A stretch of DNA of 64,000 bases from Endothia cerciana. Taxonomy: Eukaryota; Ascomycota; Sordariomycetes; Diaporthales; Cryphonectriaceae. Below, piece by piece: positions 24,748 through 34,790 of the stretch. How positions within the stretch are numbered: the first letter of the stretch is position 1; every line of letters starts with the position of its first letter. The DNA lies in contig JALRMH010000042.1 of the NCBI GenBank assembly GCA_026119935.1, positions 124,001 through 188,000 of the forward strand, read 5' to 3'. The notes beneath the pieces are model-generated. The model did no database searches, was not told where the DNA came from, and saw nothing but the letters and a program-made list of their open reading frames with translations. The position numbers and the translations under genes are program-made.

Positions 24748-26413
24748 CTTGTCAAGGTTGCCAGGTCTCCCATTCCGTTGCGCGATTCTGCTGGCCGCCT
24801 AATCGCAAAGGCGAGCGCTGTGACTAAATAGGAGGGGTGTGTGAATCGCTGGTCTGGAGATTGTCGTATGCAAATCTCGTGAAGCAAAATTACCGCAGTT
24901 GTTGCGATTCAGGCTCAGATACGCTGTCAATCTGAGAGGAAAGCGAAAGGGCAGATTTACCGGAACCCGGCCAGGGGCAATCGACGGAATGATGATGTTC
25001 AGGAGAAAGTGCAAAGAAACAAGACAGAGGGACCACAGGCGTCGCCGGGATCGATTTGACAAAATGGAAAGAGATGTCGGATGGAAAGAATGGACAAACA
25101 AGGTGAACTGTTCACCATGTCAAGCAAAAGGAGAAGCGCGGTGCAGAGTCTAACCTCTGAGCTTGCCTGGTGACGACGGCCGCAAAGTTGGAGGTCGAGA
25201 TCAGCGCCTGTCTGCCATGCCAGCCAGTCATTGCCACTGGGCGGCCACTTTGGCACGTCAGCACAACTGTGCATCATAGTGGAGCCCCGTGTCCGTGATG
25301 GATTGGAACAAGGATGGCAGGCTGGAAGAAGACGTAGGGGCCCCAAGCGAGAGCCTACAGGACTCGACGCAGACTGCAAGATCCAGGGGCCTCAGCGAGG
25401 CCGAACAAGGGGCCGCGTCTACCGGGCCACCCGACATGCGCTCTCCCAGCCTAGTGGATCCCTCGCGTTTCAAAACACGCCCATGACCGGGCGGCATCCA
25501 GAAATCCCATGCTCAAACACGGCCGGAGGGGTCCTGAAGCACACCAATGACACGACTGCTCGAAATTGATAAGACCCTTCATTGCAGTACCCAGTATACC
25601 GGAATTGCATACCTCGTCGAGTGTAGAGGGTCGGAAGGGGGAGCGCCAGCCAGTATAATCGCGCAACCGTTACGAAGCACGTGTACGAATAGGGCTGCCC
25701 GTTCAGTCCCGGCCCGGCCCAGTGGGTACCCCATGCTCGATCACTGAGCTACTACATAGTAGTAGTATAGAACGGCACGTGAAAGAGGCACGATTCTAGC
25801 GTTCCCGCGCGGCAGAGGATCGCCAACGCCTCCAAAACCTCCGCGGGCCAACCTCTTTCGCGTGGCCTTAGCGTCGAAAAATCCCCAAATGTGACGCTGA
25901 CGAAGAAGGGATATATACTCTCGGGGTTTGTACTCGACTCGCAACGGCCACACTTAAGCTGAGCGAGAAACCTGCATGTTTCGGGTGTCTCTGTATCCTC
26001 GGGTGCCAATGATTGGCCGACGACCCGTCCTCTTTTAGAGTGATCGACAGTTGTCCTCTCTCGGCAGATCTGATGTCAGAGTGGCTCGGAGACTGTGACA
26101 GGAGGAAAATCGGTGCACGGCTGAGGCACATGCGTCTATTTCCGGCTATACTCACATGCCACCCTCTTGAAAGAGTATTGTGGCCTGCCAGATTGGAATT
26201 GTCGGAAGTCGTTATCGCTGAGATTGTGAGCGCCTCCAAAGGATCGACGCTGCGAAACGCTGACAGTTCCGGCGTTGAACCGTTGCGACAAGCTGCAGTT
26301 TGCCGCCGATTGCCTGATTCACTTCCAATATCCTCATATCGGGGGCCACCCTCGCGCATCTGAAGTCCTTGTTCGGCATCTCCACTGCCTGCTTCCTTTG
26401 CTGCTCATCACCA
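24748..26413. other. Intergenic, no gene recognised
   Basis: Carries the 5' region of the glycosyltransferase-like gene and the 3' region of mutY. Short open frames on both strands lack recognisable domains. Confidence 0.5.
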
Positions 26414-28390
26414 TCACGAAGTTGCATCTGCAACAAGCTTCCAGCATTGACGCATTCCAGTCCCCATCGTTTCTCCTTCCACGGCTTCCGAGGTTGCCCA
26501 GCAACGTAGGCCTGCGGCGTCGGCCAGGGTGGTCTCCTGCAGGCCTTTTAACCGGAATAGATGGACATGCATCGTCAGCTTCAGATGAGAGAAAACCCAC
26601 GGCACGCTGCCCAGCTCTCCCCTGTACTCTAGGTCAAGGCGCTGCTCTTTAGCCGTAGCCGACGCATCTTCCGGGCTGAAGAGACCTGTCACAAACTTGC
26701 GGGCCATCCGCTTTCGAGAGGCTGCAGTGCTGTCGTTCGCCTCTGCCAGAATGTGGCTTGGAAACTCCCACATGCCAGCGAGAAGACCTGATACGTTTAG
26801 CAGCTTGGTCTTTAACAACCCCCCCCCCCTTTTTTTTCTCTTTTTTCTTCTTCTTCTTTTCAATGCAGACTTACCCTTTTCCGGACGTTTCTGAAGTAAA
26901 TACATCCCATCGTTAGCCCGCTGTATCGCGCACACGAGGGTCTCCTGCTGTCGCAAGGCTTTTTTCACGACCTTGACCGGGAATTTCTGGGCATGAGCAA
27001 CGACGGTCTTGAGCGCTTCAGGAGAAAGGGGCCCTTGAGAGGCAGTAGAAGGCTTCTTTTCTAGTGTATCCGAGGAATCTGCTGTGAAGAAGGACGACAA
27101 CGTGGCCTGCTTCGGTTTCTTCGCGGTCGGAATCTGAGCTGCACGCTCTGTTGCAACACCCGAAAAAGGCTCACAGAGTTGACAGAGGTCCTCGATCTCG
27201 ACCGATTCTAGCGCTTTGCTGACAGGGTTCCGACGGAGTCCAGCTTTGGAGAGCGTCCCGCCTTCTTCATATGCACGACACGTCATTGTGATAGGACATG
27301 TCGAGCAGTTTGGCTGGGGAGTGCAAATAGTGCTCCCTAGCTCCATCAGTGCTTGTCCCCACCGCCCTGGAGCGTCGTTAGGTTGTGCTGCTCGTGTCTT
27401 GTCGCCCTCGGCAGTAGCCTCGAGCGCAACAGTCTCCACGAGAGCACTTGCACAAGCCCAAATCAGGTCGATGATGGTCTTGTCAGTCTTGGTGTCCCCC
27501 AGCAGGCCCAGCTGGCGACTCAGCACGCGCAGGACGTTGCCGTCGACCATCGGAGCCGGCCGGCCAAACACTATGGACGAAATAGCGCCGGCAGTGTACG
27601 GTCCGACACCAGGTATCTCTCTCTCGAGTGTCTTGGCGTCTTGGGGCATCAGGCCGCACCAGTCCGGATGCTGGACGACCTTCCTGCAGGCCTCAAGAAT
27701 GCGTTTGCACCGTGAATAGTAGCCCAGACCCCTCCAGGCACTCATGACATCGTCCTCGTCAGCCTTTGCCAGGTCGAAGATGGTTGGCCACTTTTCCATC
27801 CACCGATTCCAATAATCAATGACGACTTTGACCCGCGTTTGTTGGAGCATAATCTCAGATATGAAGACCTCGTAGGCGCGCTGTGTCAGAACCTTCTGGA
27901 GCTCGGCTGCGTCGTCATAGTCCCTGGGATCTATGAACCGCTTCCTCCACGGCATCGAACGATCGGTGCTGACCCCGTCATACCATTCCAAAAAGGCAGA
28001 TCGACCACGGCTGCCGAGCTCACCGTGAAGCAGAAGAGGTCGGTGGTACTCGAGGCTGTGCTGGCGGAGTGGAAAGCGACACGAGAATATATCCATGCCA
28101 GAGACCGAGTCTGATGTCGAAAAGAGGCGCCGATGCAGGTTGGAAACTGGCTCTGGGCCTGTTCCGGTCTTGTTCCTTCGCACCCGTTTCACGGGGCGCT
28201 GAGGTGACTGGGCCGCATCGTTCACATCAGACGCGTCGTTTTCTCGTCTTGAGACGCGTTTTGGTGGACTTTTCCGGGACGGGGATCTCCCTCTGACCTT
28301 GTCGACGTAGATTTCTGTTTCTTCATGCGAGCCCAGCTGCGTCTGAATGCGTTTCGACGCGAGCAGCGAACTCTGTCGCCGCGTTGCCAT
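26414..28390 (-). CDS. MYH1: A/G-specific adenine DNA glycosylase (MutY homologue), 2 exons
   Basis: Exons 28390-26875 and 26787-26414 give 629 aa. The 87-nt intron (GTAAGT...CAG) is in frame and stop-free; removing it restores the family motif RPEKGLLAGMWEFP. The protein removes adenine mispaired with 8-oxoguanine in base excision repair, in nucleus and/or mitochondria. Visible are a basic N-terminal region with nuclear-signal-like clusters, the catalytic Glu in EIMLQQTRV, the helix-hairpin-helix IPGVGPYTAGA followed by VDGNVLRVLSR with the catalytic Asp, the [4Fe-4S] cysteines (ICTPQPNCSTCPITMTC) and a NUDIX-like C-terminal domain that recognises 8-oxoG. The first iron-sulfur spacing is C-x5-C instead of the usual C-x6-C. 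It is transcribed divergently from the helicase gene at 28910. Confidence 0.92.
   Translation of the reverse strand: MATRRQSSLLASKRIQTQLGSHEETEIYVDKVRGRSPSRKSPPKRVSRRENDASDVNDAAQSPQRPVKRVRRNKTGTGPEPVSNLHRRLFSTSDSVSGMDIFSCRFPLRQHSLEYHRPLLLHGELGSRGRSAFLEWYDGVSTDRSMPWRKRFIDPRDYDDAAELQKVLTQRAYEVFISEIMLQQTRVKVVIDYWNRWMEKWPTIFDLAKADEDDVMSAWRGLGYYSRCKRILEACRKVVQHPDWCGLMPQDAKTLEREIPGVGPYTAGAISSIVFGRPAPMVDGNVLRVLSRQLGLLGDTKTDKTIIDLIWACASALVETVALEATAEGDKTRAAQPNDAPGRWGQALMELGSTICTPQPNCSTCPITMTCRAYEEGGTLSKAGLRRNPVSKALESVEIEDLCQLCEPFSGVATERAAQIPTAKKPKQATLSSFFTADSSDTLEKKPSTASQGPLSPEALKTVVAHAQKFPVKVVKKALRQQETLVCAIQRANDGMYLLQKRPEKGKSALKRRRRKKRKKRGGGLLKTKLLNVSGLLAGMWEFPSHILAEANDSTAASRKRMARKFVTGLFSPEDASATAKEQRLDLEYRGELGSVPWVFSHLKLTMHVHLFRLKGLQETTLADAAGLRCWATSEAVEGETMGTGMRQCWKLVADATS
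26788..26874 (-). other. In-frame, stop-free 87-nt intron of mutY with purine-rich core
   Basis: Donor GTAAGT at 26874 and acceptor CAG at 26788. If retained it would insert 29 residues, mostly Lys/Arg and Gly, in front of the NUDIX-like domain. Family alignment (RPEK joined to GLLAGMWEF) shows the spliced form is the ancestral one. Confidence 0.8.
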
Positions 28391-28909
28391 CTCGCCGGCG
28401 GGGGTTTGCGCCGTCCAGAACAGGCCCCTTACCGCCTAGTTTGCGTATCTGACACAGCACCGGAGGAGGCCAAATACTCGTAAAATTAGTACCAAAACAA
28501 AAAGGGCAAGAAGAAGAAGACCCGCTCAGGTCGTGCGCTGCTTGTTGACGCGACCCTGGACCGCGCCCAGGCAACCTGGTTCGAGTTATGCTGCTAGGGT
28601 AGCTACCCTAACCCTGGTCGCTGTTCACACCGAGAGTTCAGCGCTCCAAGTCGTCCTGCAGGACCTCTTGAAGCCTCTTTCATTGTCAGCCCGCAGTTCG
28701 TGGTGTCATGAGGGAACTTGCCCTGGACAACTGTCTGGTGTCGGAGAAGATCGGTGTGGCTATTGCGGACTTCCAAGTATCCTAGTTTCCCGAGACTTTT
28801 GCCCATAAATATCATGGTCGTGCGAAACAGCAGCTTCATCCTCCTCCTACGTTAACCCAGCCGACCCACTCTTACAATTAGAGTCTAGAGACTGCACAAC
28901 GTCCCCACA
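28391..28909. promoter_or_regulatory. Divergent promoter between mutY and the helicase gene
   Basis: A 519-bp head-to-head spacer. It contains the 14-bp perfect palindrome agggtagctaccct (28596-28609) overlapping CCCTAACCCT (28606-28615), which resembles two telomere repeats or a telobox. The role as a shared promoter is an inference from the divergent layout. Confidence 0.55.
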
Positions 28910-31753
28910 ATGACTCGACAATCGAGTGCCATTCCAATTTTCGACCCAAACACCAAGAAGGCAGTTGTACCGGCGGTCGTGCCGGCTCTGCCAATACGTC
29001 CCAAGTTTCTAGACACGCCGGTTCCCAGACAAGTCTCCCCTAGCTCAGGGCTCGGTGGGAATGGCACACAAAGTGGGGGACCTGGAAACAAGAACACCGC
29101 TGGAGCTGGTGAAGGAGTCGACAAGAGTCCCAGGCCATGCACTGAAACCGCCTCAGCTCACCCCCGCCCGCAGCCGGAGCCTGCAATTCAGGCGCATGCT
29201 AGGAGTCTGGAGGAGGACAAGGACGAGGACAAGGACGAGGAGTCTATCTTCAACATCTACGCTCGCCCCTTTGTCCCCACGGCCTTCACCATTATCAACA
29301 CACTACCTGCACAGGCCATCTCCACCCTGCCGAGGAAGGATATCAATTATGACGCCTACATCGCTGCCTCGCTCGGGCCGGTGGCTAGTTTCCTACCTAT
29401 GCCTCGCCACTTAAGCTCATCGACCACGGCTGCTACCCTTACCAGCCTCGGACCTCGACGTTATGAGGCTTTCTTCCAGCACCATCTCGGACAGGAAATG
29501 GAGGCTGAGGGGACGGAGATCGAGGCGTGTTCTCTCTACGGTCACGAGGTCCTCATCAGGCCGGGCTCACCATTACAGCCCGGGGACACTCTGGTTACCT
29601 TGCACGTCCCAGGCCTCAGAGAAAACAGTCCCTTTGTGGAAGAAGACGATGTCGTTCAGCTGCGCCAACTGCAGTACGCAACGGACGGGAACCTGCTTGG
29701 GATGACACACTGGCTCTCTGAGATGGCTGCAGCGAGGAGCCAGACTGTACAGGAATCATTGCAGAGGGCAGCACCGGGTTGGACCAACATCATCTACCTG
29801 GCAAGAGTGTTGGGCGTCGTACGAGCCACTGAGACTCTCCACCTCCGGGTACACGGTCTCCCACTACCCCCTGTTAGGTGCACTGGAAGGTTCAACATCC
29901 AGTTCCAGTTCTCAATGGACAGGCACCTACCCATGCGCTATGCCCTACCCGAGGCACAGCATGCGCTTGCTCTTGGAGGATGGCTTAACTCAATGCTTTA
30001 CCCTACTTTTGGAGACTGCGATATCCAAGAGGAACTCCACCCGGGTTTCTTCAAGCAGAAGTTCTTCGACCTCAATCTCAACTGGGAGCAAAAGAAGGCT
30101 GTCGAGAGCATCTGGTCTCGCAGCCACGGCACGCTGCCGTACTTGATCTCAGGCCCGCCTGGAACAGGTAAGACGAAGACGATTATCGAGGCTGCCCTGC
30201 AGCTCGTCAAGAACCCAGCAGGTGACAATCATATCATTCTTTGTGCGCCATCAGATCCCGCAGCAGACACCCTCTGTCAGCGTCTCATCGGGCATCTCCA
30301 CCCTGGCCAGATGTTGCGACTGAACAGGCCTTGCCGAACGTTCGCCGAAGTACCGGATGCTCTTCTCCCTTTCTGCTTTGTGCAGAAAGATGAATTCTCG
30401 CTGCCTCCTTTCTCAATGCTCATGAGGTGTCGTGTGATCGTCACGACCTGTCGGGATGCTTCAATCCTAGCAAGAGCTAGAATGACCAACAAAGATCTCT
30501 ACGCCATGCAGAAAGGTATGCAGGATACATTTGCGACTATGAACCCGTTTCAGGCTATACCTGAGGCCACTATGCATTGGTCAGCTCTCCTGATCGATGA
30601 GGCAGCCCAGGCGATGGAGCCCGAGGCTTTGATACCTCTGACTGTTGTGGCACCACCAGCTGAACGCTACTCTGACAAACGTGCCCCCTTGGTTGTTATG
30701 GCCGGTGATGAGCACCAGCTGGGGCCTAGGACATCGCTGGCATCCTCACCCCTGAAAGAATCTCTCTTTTCGCGACTGTTCAAGCGTTCTGTGTATGCTG
30801 ATCATCCCCTTGCTCGAGGCAAGAAGGGCGAGGCACCTACACCAATCACGAAGTCCCTACTGCCTGTCTTCCGACCTGCCTTCGCCAATCTCATACGCAA
30901 CTATCGATCGCATCCGGCCATCCTTGCCATCCCCTCAAATCTCTTTTACTGGGACACGCTGGAGCCGGAGGCAGAGGACACTGATCGCCTATCGACATGG
31001 GAGTTTTGGAAGGGTCGCAAGTGGCCTGTGCTGTTCCATGATAATCCCTCGCTGGATGATCTTGAACTCCCTGGATTGATGGAGGGCAGTGGCGGGTGGT
31101 ACAACCGTGGCGAAGCCGACATTGCATGTGCATACGCACAGTCGTTGGTACGGTCGGGGTTGGTCGAGCAGAGGGAGGTGTGCATCATGTCACCTTTCAA
31201 AGCCCAAGTTCGACACCTGCGGAACTGCATCAGAAAGCCAGAGTACGGAGGCCTATGGGATGTGAATATCGGTCCTACTGAGGCGTTTCAAGGGCTGGAG
31301 AGGAGCGTGGTAATTCTCTGCGTGACGAGAGCGAGGAAGAAATTCGTCGAACAGGATAAGAGTATAGGCTGGGGCATCATCGGCACGCCCAACAAGCTTA
31401 ACGTTGCCCTGACGAGGGCGAAACATGGTCTGATCGTCGTGGGAGAACGGGGGCTGCTCGTCGAGGATCCGAACTGGAAGGCTTTCGTAGACTTCTGCGA
31501 CCGAAACGGCCTTGTCTCCAGTTCTCCGGTTGCGAAGGACCAGAATGGTTTTGGTGATGCGGATAGCTGTCAGGGACAGCTCACCCGGTTCGAGCAGAGG
31601 ATCATCAGCAAGGAGCGGAACATGTTGATGTCGCAGGGCAGGCTCTTCGGCGCAATCCGCGGTGTTGAGCCAGGGCAAGAAATGTGGACTGGCAACATGT
31701 TGGAGGCGCCAGATCCTGATGAGTACGATGAATATGATTATGACGAGACATGA
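28910..31753 (+). CDS. Superfamily 1 RNA helicase, MOV10/SDE3-like
   Basis: A single exon of 947 aa. The N-terminal ~390 residues carry a D/E/K-repeat (EDKDEDKDEE near 100) and no recognised domain. The helicase core follows: LNWEQKKAVESI, Walker A GPPGTGKTKT (about 415), motif II LLIDEAAQAMEPE (about 563), motif III GDEHQLGPR, motif IV NYRSHPAI, motif V EAFQGLERSVVILC and motif VI NVALTRAKHGL. The order and the DEAA box place it with Upf1-like SF1B enzymes, nearer MOV10/SDE3/Armitage than Upf1, since no Cys/His-rich Upf1 domain is present. Relatives unwind RNA and work with Argonaute or RNA silencing and transposon control. That function here is an inference. The acidic/Tyr-rich C-terminus (DEYDEYDYDE) is unusual. 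No introns are seen. Confidence 0.87.
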   Translation: MTRQSSAIPIFDPNTKKAVVPAVVPALPIRPKFLDTPVPRQVSPSSGLGGNGTQSGGPGNKNTAGAGEGVDKSPRPCTETASAHPRPQPEPAIQAHARSLEEDKDEDKDEESIFNIYARPFVPTAFTIINTLPAQAISTLPRKDINYDAYIAASLGPVASFLPMPRHLSSSTTAATLTSLGPRRYEAFFQHHLGQEMEAEGTEIEACSLYGHEVLIRPGSPLQPGDTLVTLHVPGLRENSPFVEEDDVVQLRQLQYATDGNLLGMTHWLSEMAAARSQTVQESLQRAAPGWTNIIYLARVLGVVRATETLHLRVHGLPLPPVRCTGRFNIQFQFSMDRHLPMRYALPEAQHALALGGWLNSMLYPTFGDCDIQEELHPGFFKQKFFDLNLNWEQKKAVESIWSRSHGTLPYLISGPPGTGKTKTIIEAALQLVKNPAGDNHIILCAPSDPAADTLCQRLIGHLHPGQMLRLNRPCRTFAEVPDALLPFCFVQKDEFSLPPFSMLMRCRVIVTTCRDASILARARMTNKDLYAMQKGMQDTFATMNPFQAIPEATMHWSALLIDEAAQAMEPEALIPLTVVAPPAERYSDKRAPLVVMAGDEHQLGPRTSLASSPLKESLFSRLFKRSVYADHPLARGKKGEAPTPITKSLLPVFRPAFANLIRNYRSHPAILAIPSNLFYWDTLEPEAEDTDRLSTWEFWKGRKWPVLFHDNPSLDDLELPGLMEGSGGWYNRGEADIACAYAQSLVRSGLVEQREVCIMSPFKAQVRHLRNCIRKPEYGGLWDVNIGPTEAFQGLERSVVILCVTRARKKFVEQDKSIGWGIIGTPNKLNVALTRAKHGLIVVGERGLLVEDPNWKAFVDFCDRNGLVSSSPVAKDQNGFGDADSCQGQLTRFEQRIISKERNMLMSQGRLFGAIRGVEPGQEMWTGNMLEAPDPDEYDEYDYDET

Positions 31754-34556
31754 TGGCTTGCATACCGGAGTTCGTGAGATGGATGGTCTGGGTTCGGAGC
31801 ACCGCAAGGTTGCAGGCATTCCATTTGGATGATATTCTTAATCATTTGCATACCGGAGCTGGATTCGATGGCGTGTTGACGGTTCGCCCATTAGTCATTC
31901 CATACACATATCTATCTAGTGCGTTAATTACATCTATTATTTAAACAAGATCATCTCCTCAAAACCCTTCCTTTTTGGAGGACATCCGCAGAACTGCCAT
32001 CCCGCTCTATATGGTTGGCGTCCCATGGTTTGGCGAGCGTATATACTTGGCGTACTTCGGCATATCCAACTCGGGCAAGAAACGGTACAGAGCTGCGTAT
32101 ATGCAGCTTATAGACCCTGGCCAGGCGACTGAGATCACCTTCTGACTCGTTGGCCAGGCCTGTTTCAAAGGAGGGCGCAACAACACAATCGACAAGAAGA
32201 CCACACTAACATAGCGCGTCTTAGCGAAACTGACGTCAATACTTGAGCCAAAGCCTGCAGATTTGATAGACAACTTCGTACGGCGGGAGACATAGATACG
32301 CTTGACGGCTTCGATATAGCAGGACGTATTATCTAACAATATGTGCTAAGGGTCATCGCTCGAGTAGAACTTTCGCTTGATAGGAGTTAGGTTCGGCCGA
32401 GGCCTCGCGCGGAAGAGATGATCTAGGGAACGCATTTATTTCAGAATATAGTTAACCCAGTGTACCTAGCTGGTGAGGTAAGCGTAAAGTATGCTAAGGT
32501 GAACAATGGCCAGGGGTTCCAAATGGTAGTCCGCACTAATAAGGCTCCCGTGGGCTCGTCACCAAACACTCTAACGCCGACACTGAAGTCATCTTCCCGT
32601 ATGTAGCGCCGAGCTAACGTTTGGAAATCCTAGCTATTGTAGAGTAGTTAGTCTTCCGGTCGACGAGGTGGACTAGTATCATGGTGGATGGTGATAATTA
32701 TGATCCCCTCGCCCAGACACCCGCCATTGCTTTGTTCCTCTATAGGAGGACGGCCTTGAGCCACGCTTTCAGACTTAAGACTTGAGAGATGAGTGCTCTT
32801 ATCTCCTGTACCCTCACCCTCAGGTAGGCATTATGCATTTGTATTATATTTATTTGTTAGCTCTAGGGCCCTCGCCTGTCTCTTCTTTCCTCTCCGCACG
32901 GCTCGGGCTGACGGAGCACTTGCCCTTGCCCTTGCCCTCGATGTGGTCCTTGTGCGACTACGCCCGAGCTGTTATTCACAAGTCTAGGGCCCTTATCAAG
33001 CCTGGACACCCTACCATCTAACGTTAGCAAAGCTAGCCTTCTTGAGCTCCCGGCTAATGGACACCTATGGAAAGTCCCCAGAAGCTTAATCACGCATGTG
33101 ATCGAAACTAGCTGACAGTCATAGTCTATATAGGGAAGAAGCTGTCGCCGTTCGTCTTAATAAGCAGGATCTGCTAGGCTTCGAGTCGAATATCATAGCA
33201 GTCCTGAAAGTACTACTCGATAAAGACAGACTGATTCAACGGGTTGCGCTCGCCGTTAATATACATCACCGGCTGCAGTACCCTAGCAAGCAAAATGTCG
33301 CACATGCCGCCATACTCGCCCTCAAAAGATCTCAAGTATGCAGTGCAGAGCTGTAGAAAGGCGTGTAGTCCTGGGGAACAAGGGGTGTAGCCGGAAGCAG
33401 AGAAGTTATCCATAGACTAAGCCTAACCAGAAGTACCACCACTACCAGAAGGGCATGAAAGCCATGACCAGACCCAAGACCAGGTCTATCAGAGGGAACA
33501 TGGGAGCCTGGAATCTCGTGGTGCTGCCGCGACTGCCATAAAAGAGACGAGGGGCGTCGGCAAATGAGGTCGATGACCGGCTGGCATGAGGACCAGATGA
33601 GCCCCTAGACGCGCACGTGACTTTGAACGGCTGGTGGTGAGGCAGCTGTTCCTTGGGCTACGCTTTTTGCGCCTCCCTAGACCTACGCAGCGGCTTGAAA
33701 AGATCGAACAAAAATTCGGGGTGACAGAAAGGGGGGGGTGGCGGTGATGGCCGGTCGCGTAGGGGCAATGAGAATTCAGGATGCTCCAAGGAAGTCCTCT
33801 GTCTGCCTTTTCAAATGGAACTTACTGGGATAAGAGTTTTCAAGTCTTCAAGATGGATAGGAAAACCTGGGAATCCACTACGTCCTAGTGAGACTTGGTG
33901 GTGTGTTATTATTGTTGAGTGTTTGTAGTGGGAGAAAGACCGGGAGGTTAAAACAGCGGAGCCGGAGTCTGGTATCCCACTCCACCACTAGAGTCAAAGG
34001 TGTACTCAGCTCTCTGCCGTTATCTCAAGCTGCCGATCTGTAATAAAGTTTCATATTCATACTGCGCCAGCTGGCGAATTTGAAATAGGGCCGTGGAAGT
34101 CCGTCACAGACTTCTACCCAGTACTAGAAACCATGCCTCGTGATGGCTTCCGAGGTCGAGGTAAGTGGAGGATTTCAAGAAGTCAAAGAAGACCATCGCC
34201 TGCAAACCGCAGCACTTGGGCGGGGAGCATCGTCCTTAAGACACCGTAGTAGTACCTGGTCCATCGTAATAGTTCCATCTCGGTGACGAGACCGTCTTAG
34301 CCTCTTTCGGGGAAGACAATAGCTTTAGCAGCGGCGACTTTTAGTAGTTTAGTAGTGATAAAACCGACGACCAAAGTGAGGCTACTGCTGATGGTAAGGC
34401 ATGGGCAAGATCATCGTACTTGAATAGACACATACAATATCACCAAGGCTTTGAGGGACTGAATTAATCCGGGATCCGGAGAGATGCGTTGAGAGTCAGA
34501 CCCCTCGGTGGACGCGACTGCATCATGGCCGTGAACATGGTGAACACTACTGTACG
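31754..34556. pseudogene. Degenerate, TAG-rich region; possible decayed coding sequence or element
   Basis: About 2.8 kb with no intact gene but with short protein-like islands broken by many stops, mostly TAG. Such a pattern is expected when C-to-T mutation (as by RIP) hits coding DNA. On the minus strand around 33130-33413 an open stretch continues through single stops into a run with a PAZ-like spacing of YF, Y-I-L, TNGD and FFP. At 31981-32143 on the plus strand another readable stretch (VPWFGERIYLAYFGIS) ends at a stop. Neither can be assigned securely. No terminal repeats or reverse-transcriptase motifs were recognised. Confidence 0.35.
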
Positions 34557-34790
34557 CTAAGTCCAGATAGCACATACAAAATTTAGACTTCGGGGCTTAT
34601 TCAATTGTTCTTCTGATATGGTATCTCTATGCCTGAGATCATTGCTTGGGTGCCCTCGCAGGCTCCCGGAGCAGCGCTCGCCGGTCCATGTCCTGGGAAC
34701 CATCTGTCTCGAGCATGCTAGGACATATAGATGCAGCTCCACCGTCAATGTTCTCGGCCGCGGCTCCCAATGGCTCAACACCCCTTGCCA

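Noticed and set aside
31981..32339. Possible transposon reverse-transcriptase remnant
   Set aside because: No YxDD box, integrase motif or terminal repeat could be seen; left as unassigned decayed sequence.
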